In this document: in pieces, positions 1 through 5,226 of the stretch
Numbering within the stretch: the first letter of the stretch is position 1
Layout: the number at the start of each line of letters is the position of its first letter
Assembly: GCA_036557505.1 (NCBI GenBank)
Contig: DATBHM010000094.1
Location: 1 to 9,278, forward strand
Length of the DNA: 9,278 bases
Source: DATBHM01 sp036557505
GTDB taxonomy: Bacteria > Actinomycetota > UBA4738 > JACQTL01
Direction of reading: 5' to 3'
Translations under genes and position numbers: made by a program
The notes under the pieces: generated by a model
Databases searched by the model: none
What the model was told of the DNA's origin: nothing
Seen by the model: the letters and a program-made list of their open reading frames with translations, nothing else

Positions 1-128
1 GAGATGTCGAGCACGACCATGAACTGGCCGAGGCAGACCAGGGTGAGCACGACCCAGGCCGGCGCACGGGAGCCCTGCGCGGCCGCGATGCCGCTGGTGA
101 GCGGTTCGTCTCCGTTGCGTTCGGTCAC
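1..128 (-). CDS. MFS drug exporter, DHA2 (EmrB/QacA-like) family, N-terminal fragment
   Basis: Reading the minus strand from a GTG at 128-126 gives 42 complete codons before the window edge, so only the N-terminus is present. It has a polar cytoplasmic tail of about 21 residues (beginning MTERNGDEPLTSG), then a hydrophobic helix, WVVLTLVCLGQFMVVLDI (residues 25-42), ending in Asp41. This is the usual first transmembrane segment of 14-helix DHA2 major facilitator antiporters, where the LD(I/T)xIVNVALP motif carries a conserved membrane Asp. Such proteins export drugs or other amphipathic compounds using the proton gradient. The gene is divergent from the response regulator, with 167 bp between starts, an arrangement common for a transporter controlled by its neighbour. 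No strong Shine-Dalgarno is visible before the GTG; an in-frame GTG five codons upstream (143-141) is an alternative start. The family call rests on one helix and its motif; the substrate is unknown. Confidence 0.72.
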   Translation of the reverse strand, partial: MTERNGDEPLTSGIAAAQGSRAPAWVVLTLVCLGQFMVVLDI

Positions 129-261
129 TGCTGTCGGCCCCACTCCACGGTCGTCCGGTCCGCCGGTGGCAGGATGGCACGGCCAACCGGCACCGGGCGG
201 GCGGGTATTCCCGAAACCCTACACGCGCCGGCCGACAGGGACGGCGGGGACCGCAGTCCCA

Positions 262-286
262 GGAAGGCGAGCCCGTTCAGGCTTCC
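262..286 (+). other. imperfect bulged inverted repeat before the response regulator start
   Basis: GGAAG (262-266) and GCC (271-273) are together complementary to GGCTTCC (280-286), leaving a 4-nt bulge (GCGA) and a 6-nt loop. The element ends 9 bp before the ATG at 296 and would pair the only purine-rich AGGAAGG stretch in the leader. It could be an RNA hairpin, a regulator site or chance in GC-rich DNA. I see no convincing -35/-10 pair elsewhere in the 129-295 intergenic region on either strand. Confidence 0.2.
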
Positions 287-295
287 CTCAGGTAG

Positions 296-991
296 ATGGC
301 GCACACTGGTGCGGTGCGCATCCTGGTGGTGGACGACGAGCCTGCTGTTCGAGAGTCGCTCGACCGTGCACTGCGCCTCGAGGGCTATGAGATCGAGCTC
401 GCCTCCAACGGCGAGCAGGCCCTCCGCGCGATCGGCGACCGGCTGCCAGACGCCGTGGTTCTCGACGTCATGATGCCCGTGCTGGATGGCCTGGCCACGT
501 GCCGGGCGATCCGGGCCGCCGGGATGCGTCTCCCAATCCTCATGCTGACCGCACGTGACGAGATCAGCGACCGGGTCGCCGGCCTCGACGCCGGGGCCGA
601 CGACTACCTCGTGAAGCCGTTCGCGCTTGAGGAGCTGCTCGCGCGGATCCGCGCGCTCCTCCGCCGGACGGCCCCCGAGGACGTCGAGGTGCTGCGGTTC
701 GCCGACCTCCAGATGGACCTCGCCGCACACGAGGCCCACCGGGCCGATCGCCCCCTCGAGCTCACCCGGACCGAGTTCCTGCTCCTGGAGCTGTTCCTCC
801 GGAACCCCCGCCGGGTCCTCACCCGCGAGGTGATCTTCGAACGTGTGTGGGGATACGACTTCGGCCCGACCTCCAACTCGCTCGAGGTGTACGTGGGCTA
901 CCTGCGGCGCAAGACCGAGTCGGAGGGCGAGCCCCGCCTCATCCAGACGGTCCGCGGCGTGGGCTACGTCATGAAGGACCCAGCCGCGTGA
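296..991 (+). CDS. mprA: OmpR-family response regulator, MprA-like
   Basis: 231 residues, normal length for an OmpR/PhoB-type regulator. The receiver domain (about residues 7-120) has the acidic pair Asp13-Asp14, phospho-acceptor Asp57 in VLDVMMP, Thr85 in LTARD and Lys107 in the VKPFALEELLARIRALLRR segment. The winged-helix DNA-binding domain (about 133-228) has the signature LTRTEFLLLELFLRNPRRVL and ends LEVYVGYLRRKTE...VRGVGYVMK. By recall this matches mycobacterial MprA closely through both domains. MprA is phosphorylated by MprB and controls envelope-stress genes, including sigma factors. The start is uncertain: ATG 296 has only a weak, very close purine stretch, while an in-frame GTG at 314 would give an N-terminus beginning VRILVVDDEP, nearer to the family norm. 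The stop overlaps the kinase start by 4 bp (GTGA), implying translational coupling. No pepD/HtrA gene follows, unlike mycobacteria, so orthology in the strict sense is inferred. Confidence 0.93.
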   Translation: MAHTGAVRILVVDDEPAVRESLDRALRLEGYEIELASNGEQALRAIGDRLPDAVVLDVMMPVLDGLATCRAIRAAGMRLPILMLTARDEISDRVAGLDAGADDYLVKPFALEELLARIRALLRRTAPEDVEVLRFADLQMDLAAHEAHRADRPLELTRTEFLLLELFLRNPRRVLTREVIFERVWGYDFGPTSNSLEVYVGYLRRKTESEGEPRLIQTVRGVGYVMKDPAA

Positions 992-2439
992 AGCTCCGCC
1001 GGCACGCGACGTTCCGCCGGAGGGTCGCGATCGGCTCGGGTGTGGCGGTGGCGGTGGCGGTCGCGATGGCGTCCGGCGCGATGTACCTCCTGGCCCGCGG
1101 CGAGCTCCGCGGTCAGGTCGACGAGGCCCTCAGGAGCCGGCTCCGCCAGATCACCAGGCCGAACAACGTGACGGTGGTCTACAACCCGGAGACGGGGCAG
1201 CGGACGGTCATCATCCCCCCGCCGAACGTGGAGGGTGAGTCGCCCGGCTACGTGCAGTTCGTGGCCTCGGACACGACGGTGCTGCGTCCACCCGGCGAGT
1301 CGGGCGCGTTCATGAAGCCCACCAGAGCGTCGCTGGCGGTCGCCTCGGGCAAGCACGCCGAGTACTTCAGCGACGTACAGCTCGGTGGCGAGCACTACCG
1401 CGTGCTCACCGAGCGGATGCCCGGCTTCCTCCCCTATCCCGGCGTCCCCCAGCCGCTCGCCGTGCAGGTGGCCCGTCCGCTGGGCGAGGTCGACGCGGCG
1501 CTCTCGCGGCTGGCGTTCATCCTGGTCGTGATCTCCGCGGTCGGGATCGCGCTCGGCGCCATCCTGGGGTTCCTCATCACCCGGACCGCCGCCCGCCCGG
1601 TCCGCAGGCTGACCGAGACGGCCGAACACGTCACCGCCACCGGCGACCTGGCCGCCCGGATCGAGGTGGAGGGCGACGACGAGGTCGCCCGCCTGGCCGC
1701 CAGCTTCAACCGCATGCTCGAGGCGCTCCAGCGATCGGTCGACGCGCAGCGCCAGCTGGTCGCCGACGCCTCCCACGAGCTCCGCACGCCCCTCACCTCG
1801 CTCCGGACCAACATCGAGGTGCTGTCCCGCGCCTCCGAGCTCGACCCCGAGGACCGCGAACGCCTCCGCCGCGACGTCCTCGCCCAGCTGGAGGAGATGA
1901 CCGCGCTCGTGGCCGACCTCATGGACCTCGCGCGGAGCGGCCACGCCGCCGAGAAGGCATTCGAACCCGTCCGCCTCGACCACGTCGTCGAGGCGACCGT
2001 GGCGCGGATCCGCCGGCGGGCGCCAGGCGTCGAGTTCGCCGTCGACGCGTCGCCGGTCGTCGTGAGCGGTGTTCCGGAACGGCTCGACCGGGCGGTGGGC
2101 AACCTCCTGGACAACGCGGCCAAATGGAGCCCGCCCGACGGCAGCATCGAGGTGGCCGTGGCGCACGGCGCGGTCACCGTGCGGGACCACGGACCCGGCA
2201 TCGCGCCCGAGGACCTGCCGTTCGTGTTCGACCGCTTCTACCGGTCGGCCGCTGCGCGGGGACTCCCGGGCTCCGGCCTGGGCCTCGCGATCGTCCGCCA
2301 GGTGGCCGAGTCGCACGGCGGCTCGGTCTCGGCGAGCAACGCGCCCGACGGCGGGGCCGTGCTTCGGCTGTGGCTCCCGTCGCAGCCGGTGGTTCCCACC
2401 CCGCCCGCGCCGCCCTCCCCCGTCGCGATCTCCCGCTGA
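988..2439 (+). CDS. mprB: membrane sensor histidine kinase, MprB-like
   Basis: 483 residues from a GTG overlapping the regulator stop, with GAAGGA at 973-978 as ribosome-binding site 9 nt upstream; the open frame continues upstream but that part lies inside the regulator gene. Order: basic N-terminus, TM1 (about 13-36), extracytoplasmic sensor of about 138 residues, TM2 (about 175-197), HAMP linker (about 198-250), then HisKA dimerisation domain with phospho-acceptor His263 in ASHELRTPLTSLRTNIEVL. The ATPase domain shows the N box (Asn372, NLLDNAAK), G1 (Asp400, DHGPGIAP), F box (FDRFYR) and G2 (GSGLGLAIV, from Gly428). All catalytic motifs are intact. The sensor domain, including the VQVARPLGEVDAALSRL stretch before TM2, resembles mycobacterial MprB, which senses envelope stress and phosphorylates MprA. 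The protein ends in a short proline-rich tail after the ATPase fold. Tandem hairpins directly after the stop suggest the operon ends here. Confidence 0.93.
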   Translation: MKLRRHATFRRRVAIGSGVAVAVAVAMASGAMYLLARGELRGQVDEALRSRLRQITRPNNVTVVYNPETGQRTVIIPPPNVEGESPGYVQFVASDTTVLRPPGESGAFMKPTRASLAVASGKHAEYFSDVQLGGEHYRVLTERMPGFLPYPGVPQPLAVQVARPLGEVDAALSRLAFILVVISAVGIALGAILGFLITRTAARPVRRLTETAEHVTATGDLAARIEVEGDDEVARLAASFNRMLEALQRSVDAQRQLVADASHELRTPLTSLRTNIEVLSRASELDPEDRERLRRDVLAQLEEMTALVADLMDLARSGHAAEKAFEPVRLDHVVEATVARIRRRAPGVEFAVDASPVVVSGVPERLDRAVGNLLDNAAKWSPPDGSIEVAVAHGAVTVRDHGPGIAPEDLPFVFDRFYRSAAARGLPGSGLGLAIVRQVAESHGGSVSASNAPDGGAVLRLWLPSQPVVPTPPAPPSPVAISR

Positions 2440-2444
2440 CGTCC

Positions 2445-2480
2445 GCGGCCGTCGGGCCGCCGCCCTCGGCCGTCGAGGGC
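2445..2480 (+). terminator. tandem hairpins after the two-component operon
   Basis: Two perfect inverted repeats lie 6 and 23 bases after the kinase stop. The first is GCGGCC (2445-2450), loop GTCG, GGCCGC (2455-2460). The second is GCCCTCG (2462-2468), loop GCCGT, CGAGGGC (2474-2480). They are one base apart and immediately abut the candidate -35 of the next gene. There is no T tract, which is common for actinobacterial terminators. This placement supports termination of the mprAB-like transcript, but the second repeat could equally be a protein-binding site, because its arms recur at 4184-4199. Confidence 0.5.
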
Positions 2481-2517
2481 TTCACGTCCGATCGGACCGA
2501 CGGTACTGTCGCCGTCA
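2481..2517 (+). promoter_or_regulatory. candidate leaderless promoter of the HD-GYP-LuxR gene
   Basis: A -35-like TTCACG (2481-2486, four of six matches to TTGACA) is followed by a 17-bp spacer and a -10 TACTGT (2504-2509, fits TANNNT). The last base of the -10 is 7 nt from the A of the ATG at 2517, the spacing expected if transcription starts on the start codon itself. The absence of any Shine-Dalgarno before this ATG agrees with a leaderless mRNA. Leaderless messages are frequent in Actinomycetota. The promoter assignment is by pattern only. Confidence 0.5.
2486..2497. promoter_or_regulatory. perfect 12-bp palindrome inside the promoter spacer (candidate operator)
   Basis: GTCCGATCGGAC is its own reverse complement and lies between the candidate -35 and -10. 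A second inverted repeat, GACGG (2499-2503) with CCGTC (2512-2516), brackets the -10. A dimeric regulator bound at the palindrome would block RNA polymerase, so this is where a repressor site would be expected. Which protein binds is not known; autoregulation by the downstream LuxR-type HTH protein is one possibility. Confidence 0.4.
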
Positions 2518-4100
2518 TGTCGGAGGGGGAGACGACCCGCGTCCGCGTCCGAGGCGTCCTGCTGTCCGAGGTGATGGCCGCGCTCTCGCTCGCGACCGAC
2601 GTCGCGATGGGGATCCCGCTCGAGAGCGGCCTTGCGGTGTGTCTGGGAGCGACGGGCCTGGCGTCGCGCATGGACCTCGGCGCCGAGGAGCTCCGCCGCG
2701 TGTACTACCTGGCGCTGCTCCGGCATATCGGGTGCACCGCCGGATCGGACGAGATCGGACGCGCCGTGGGCGACGAGATCGCGATGCGCGGCCACATGGG
2801 AACGGCCGACTTCGCCGACCCCCGGGAGATGTTCGGCGTCATGCGGCGCCACATCCGGTCGGTCAACCCTCCGACCGCCCGTCCGGGCGCCTGGATCCGG
2901 GCGCTGCAGGGCGCCCCCAAGATCCGAGCCGGATCCCGGGCCGTGTGCGAGGTCGCCCAGATGCTCGCCGACCGGATCGGGTTCGACGAGGTGTTCCACC
3001 TGGACATCGCGATGACCGGCGAACGCTTCGACGGCAAGGGGTTCCCCGGCGACTACCGGGGCGAGCAGGTCTCCCGCCCGGCCATGATCGTCCAGACGGT
3101 GGAGCTCGGATTGACCGCGGCCTCGCTGGACGGGCCGGACGCGGCGGTGGCGCTGGTCGAGCGACGGTCCGGCGGGCAGCTGGATCCCATTTCGGCGGCC
3201 GCCTTCGCCCGCAATGCCCCGGACGTGATCGCCGACGCCACCGCCGTGGAGTCCCCGTGGGACGCCGTGATCGCGGCGGAGCCCGGCGAGCCGGAGCCGA
3301 TGGACGACGACCGCCTGGACGCGGCCCTCCGGGCCATCGCCGACTTCGCCGACCTCAAGTCGCCCTACCTGGTCGGCCACTCCTCGGGGGTGGCCGAGCT
3401 CGCCGCCCGCGCGGCCGAGCGCGCCGGGCTTCCCCCGGCGGACGTCGCCGGGGTGCGGCGAGCCGGCTGGGTACACGACCTCGGACGCGTCGGCGTCCCC
3501 TCGATGCTGTGGGGGAAGCGGGGCCAGCTGTCGCTCGACGACTGGGAACGGATCCGGATGCACGCGTACCAGACCGACCGCATCCTGGCCCGCCCCGAGG
3601 GGCTCCGGCCGATCGGGCAGATCGCCTCGATGCACCACGAACGATGCGACGGGTCCGGGTACTTCCGGGGATCGACCCAGCAGCCGCTCGCGGCCAGGAT
3701 CCTGGCGGCTGCGGACGCGTTCCACGCGATGACGGAGGAACGTCCCCACCGGCCGGCCATGACGGCCGCGCGGGCGGCGGAGGCCGTCCAGGCGGAGGTG
3801 ATCGCCGGACGCCTCGACGCGGATGCGGCCGCGGCCGTCCAGGAGGCGGCGGGCCGCCCGGTCCGCAGACGCCGTGACCAGGTGGGCGGGCTCACCGCTC
3901 GCGAGATCGAGGTGCTGCGCCTGCTGGCCAGGGGGCGTTCGATCCGTCAGATCGCCCACGAGCTGGTGATCTCGCCGAAGACGGCCGATGCCCACATCCA
4001 GCACATCTATGCGAAGGCGGGCGTCTCCACCCGGGCCGCGGCCACGATGTACGCCCTGCGGCACGGCCTGCTGGACGGCGGGTCGGACGCGCAGCCGTAG
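2517..4100 (+). CDS. tandem HD-GYP regulator with C-terminal LuxR-type HTH
   Basis: 527 residues. The N-terminal half (about 10-235) resembles an HD-GYP domain that has lost its metal site: the expected HD dyad reads His70-Ile71 (LLRHIGCT), while a remnant of the GYP region is clear as FDGKGFPG...RGEQVSRPA (171-189). The second half (about 268-445) has the full ligand set: His288 (GHSSGVA), His320-Asp321 (VHDLGRVGVP), His349, His373-His374 with Glu375 (MHHERCDGSGYF) and Asp400 (AAADAF). The signature reads GYF, not GYP. A LuxR/NarL-type HTH occupies about 457-520 (LTAREIEVLRLLARGRSIRQ...VSTRAAA). HD-GYP proteins usually hydrolyse cyclic di-GMP; here the output is probably transcription. I recall the same architecture, with HVGCT or HIGCT in the first half, in other actinobacteria, where it is uncharacterised. 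ATG 2517 is chosen because conserved sequence begins soon after it and a -10 lies at leaderless distance. Enzymatic activity and ligand are inferred. Confidence 0.88.
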   Translation: MSEGETTRVRVRGVLLSEVMAALSLATDVAMGIPLESGLAVCLGATGLASRMDLGAEELRRVYYLALLRHIGCTAGSDEIGRAVGDEIAMRGHMGTADFADPREMFGVMRRHIRSVNPPTARPGAWIRALQGAPKIRAGSRAVCEVAQMLADRIGFDEVFHLDIAMTGERFDGKGFPGDYRGEQVSRPAMIVQTVELGLTAASLDGPDAAVALVERRSGGQLDPISAAAFARNAPDVIADATAVESPWDAVIAAEPGEPEPMDDDRLDAALRAIADFADLKSPYLVGHSSGVAELAARAAERAGLPPADVAGVRRAGWVHDLGRVGVPSMLWGKRGQLSLDDWERIRMHAYQTDRILARPEGLRPIGQIASMHHERCDGSGYFRGSTQQPLAARILAAADAFHAMTEERPHRPAMTAARAAEAVQAEVIAGRLDADAAAAVQEAAGRPVRRRRDQVGGLTAREIEVLRLLARGRSIRQIAHELVISPKTADAHIQHIYAKAGVSTRAAATMYALRHGLLDGGSDAQP

Positions 4101-4128
4101 CCCGCACTCCCCGGACTCCGCACCGAAG

Positions 4129-4146
4129 ATCGGGAGTTCACCCGAT
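4129..4146. repeat. inverted repeat ATCGGG-N6-CCCGAT after the HD-GYP-LuxR gene
   Basis: A perfect 6-bp inverted repeat with a 6-nt spacer (AGTTCA) starts 29 bp after the stop at 4100. It could be a short terminator stem, though weak and without a T tract, or an operator. The rest of 4101-4221 has no -10-like TANNNT hexamer that I can find, so the next gene may be read through from upstream. Confidence 0.3.
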
Positions 4147-4183
4147 GGAGCCCGGTGGCACCCGCGGCATGCTCCGATCCACG

Positions 4184-4199
4184 GCCCTCGCCCGAGGGC
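4184..4199. promoter_or_regulatory. inverted repeat GCCCTCG-CC-CGAGGGC in the SnoaL-like gene leader
   Basis: Perfect 7-bp arms separated by two bases, ending 8 bp before the AGGAGG ribosome-binding site at 4208-4213. The arms are identical to those of the hairpin at 2462-2480 upstream of the HD-GYP-LuxR gene, but the spacer there is five bases. In RNA it could fold to a 6-bp stem with a 4-nt loop next to the ribosome-binding site. A DNA operator is the other reading. Confidence 0.35.
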
Positions 4200-4221
4200 T
4201 CGACGAGAGGAGGCGGTTCAC

Positions 4222-5118
4222 GTGGGTGATCGCAGGCACGAGCTCCCCGGACTCATCTTCACCGAGCTGATCCAACGCGGGAACTGGGACATGATGGACG
4301 AGCTCATCGCACCGGGGTTCGTCTCGACCGGGTTCGCCGGCGCGGCGAACGGGCCGCATGAGTTCCGGGCGCTGATCGAGCGGTGGCGGACGGCGTTTCC
4401 GGACATGGACGTCCGGATCGCCGACCTGGTGGTGGACGGCGACCGGGCGGCCTGGCGGGTCGAGGGGTCGGGGACGCAGACCGGGCCGCTGGCCACGCCG
4501 ATGGGCGAGGTGCCGCCCACCGGGAAGCGCGCGCGGTTCGGCGGGATCGACTTCGGTCGGATCGGCGCGGACGGCCGGGCGGTCGAGCACTCCTCCGGGC
4601 CCGACATCGGGCTGATGATGACCGACCTCGGCCTGGCGCCGCCGCAGCCCGCGCCGCCCGCCCCGACGCGACCCGCCCCGGCCTCGGGCCGGGGCGTGAC
4701 CCACGACGAGGCGGCGGCGAGCATCACCGCGGTGTTCGACGTGATCAACTCGGACACCTACGCCGGGCTCGAGGACCGCGTGCACCCCGACTACGTCGAC
4801 CACAGTCCGATCGGCGAGGTCCAGGGATACGACGGGTTCCGGACCCTCCTCGACACGTTCCGCGGCGCGATCGACGGCTTCCGCGCGGTCCCCGAAGGGT
4901 TCGTCGTCGAGGGGACCAGGGCCGCGTGGCGGACGCACCTGACCGGTGTGCACTCCGGCGAGCTCATGGGCGTCCCGGCCACGGGGAACGCGATCGACGT
5001 GTACAGCCACGAGTTCGGCCGGCTGGCCGCGGACGGCCGGGCGGCCGAACACTGGACGAGCATGGACGCGGGGACGTTCATGCGGCAGCTGGGCCTGCTC
5101 GTGGGGGCGGACGCGTAG
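4222..5118 (+). CDS. tandem SnoaL-like (ester cyclase/NTF2-fold) protein
   Basis: 298 residues from GTG 4222, which has an excellent AGGAGG (4208-4213) 8 nt upstream; the open frame extends further upstream but without a comparable start signal. Two homologous SnoaL-like domains are visible. Domain 1 is about residues 8-137 (FTELIQRGNWDMMDELIAPGFV...FRALIERWRTAFPDMDVRI) and domain 2 about 161-293 (ITAVFDVINSD...GYDGFRTLLDTFRGAIDGF...AAEHWTSMD). A proline/alanine-rich linker (about 140-158) joins them. The terminal EHW typical of the family is kept in domain 2 (residues 276-278) but reads EHSS in domain 1, and the two domains have clearly diverged. SnoaL itself is a polyketide cyclase; most stand-alone relatives have no known substrate. 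No signal peptide or membrane segment is seen, so it is probably cytoplasmic. It is co-directional with the HD-GYP-LuxR gene after a 121-bp gap and may be its target or operon partner. Confidence 0.82.
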   Translation: MGDRRHELPGLIFTELIQRGNWDMMDELIAPGFVSTGFAGAANGPHEFRALIERWRTAFPDMDVRIADLVVDGDRAAWRVEGSGTQTGPLATPMGEVPPTGKRARFGGIDFGRIGADGRAVEHSSGPDIGLMMTDLGLAPPQPAPPAPTRPAPASGRGVTHDEAAASITAVFDVINSDTYAGLEDRVHPDYVDHSPIGEVQGYDGFRTLLDTFRGAIDGFRAVPEGFVVEGTRAAWRTHLTGVHSGELMGVPATGNAIDVYSHEFGRLAADGRAAEHWTSMDAGTFMRQLGLLVGADA

Positions 5119-5140
5119 CCGCGTCACCGCCGGCGGCAAC

Positions 5141-5172
5141 GGCGGGGCCGGCTCCCACGGGCCGGCCCCGCC
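5141..5172. terminator. bidirectional hairpin between convergent SnoaL-like gene and acnA
   Basis: A perfect 12-bp inverted repeat, GGCGGGGCCGGC (5141-5152) and GCCGGCCCCGCC (5161-5172), with an 8-nt loop that can extend by CC/GG pairs. It lies 22 bases after the SnoaL-like stop and 54 bases beyond the acnA stop on the other strand, so it can serve both convergent genes. Very stable, with little T afterwards on either strand. Confidence 0.75.
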
Positions 5173-5207
5173 TCCATTCCCCGAAGGCCGGCCCCGCTTC
5201 CATTCCC
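5160..5207. repeat. 22-nt direct repeat duplicating one terminator arm
   Basis: Copies at 5160-5181 and 5186-5207 (period 26 bp) match at 21 of 22 positions; the only difference is C versus T at position 13. Each begins GGCCGGCCCCGC and ends TCCATTCCC. The first copy contains the right arm of the 5141-5172 hairpin, so the second copy is an alternative pairing partner for the single left arm. It looks like a local tandem duplication within the intergenic spacer. Confidence 0.8.
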
Positions 5208-5226
5208 GGACCGGCCGCCGTGCGGA

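Noticed and set aside
202..213. CGGG-TATT-CCCG dyad as an operator for the divergent exporter/regulator promoters
   Set aside because: Arms are only 4 bp and such dyads are frequent at this GC content; no promoter hexamers flank it convincingly.
4..390. 128-codon plus-strand frame at the left edge
   Set aside because: The minus strand at 1-128 encodes a transporter first helix with its motif Asp, and 296 onward is the response regulator; this frame is a shadow of both.
964..2316. 450-codon minus-strand frame opposite the histidine kinase
   Set aside because: Mirror frame of a gene with all kinase motifs intact; no domain in its own translation.
2069..3877. 602-codon plus-strand frame overlapping the kinase end and the HD-GYP-LuxR gene
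   Set aside because: Translation is almost entirely Arg/Gly/Pro/Ala, typical of an off-frame reading in GC-rich DNA; it conflicts with two well-supported genes.
2238..4064. 608-codon minus-strand frame opposite the HD-GYP-LuxR gene
   Set aside because: Low-complexity Arg/Gly/Asp/Val-rich translation opposite a gene with clear HD and HTH motifs; no start signal.
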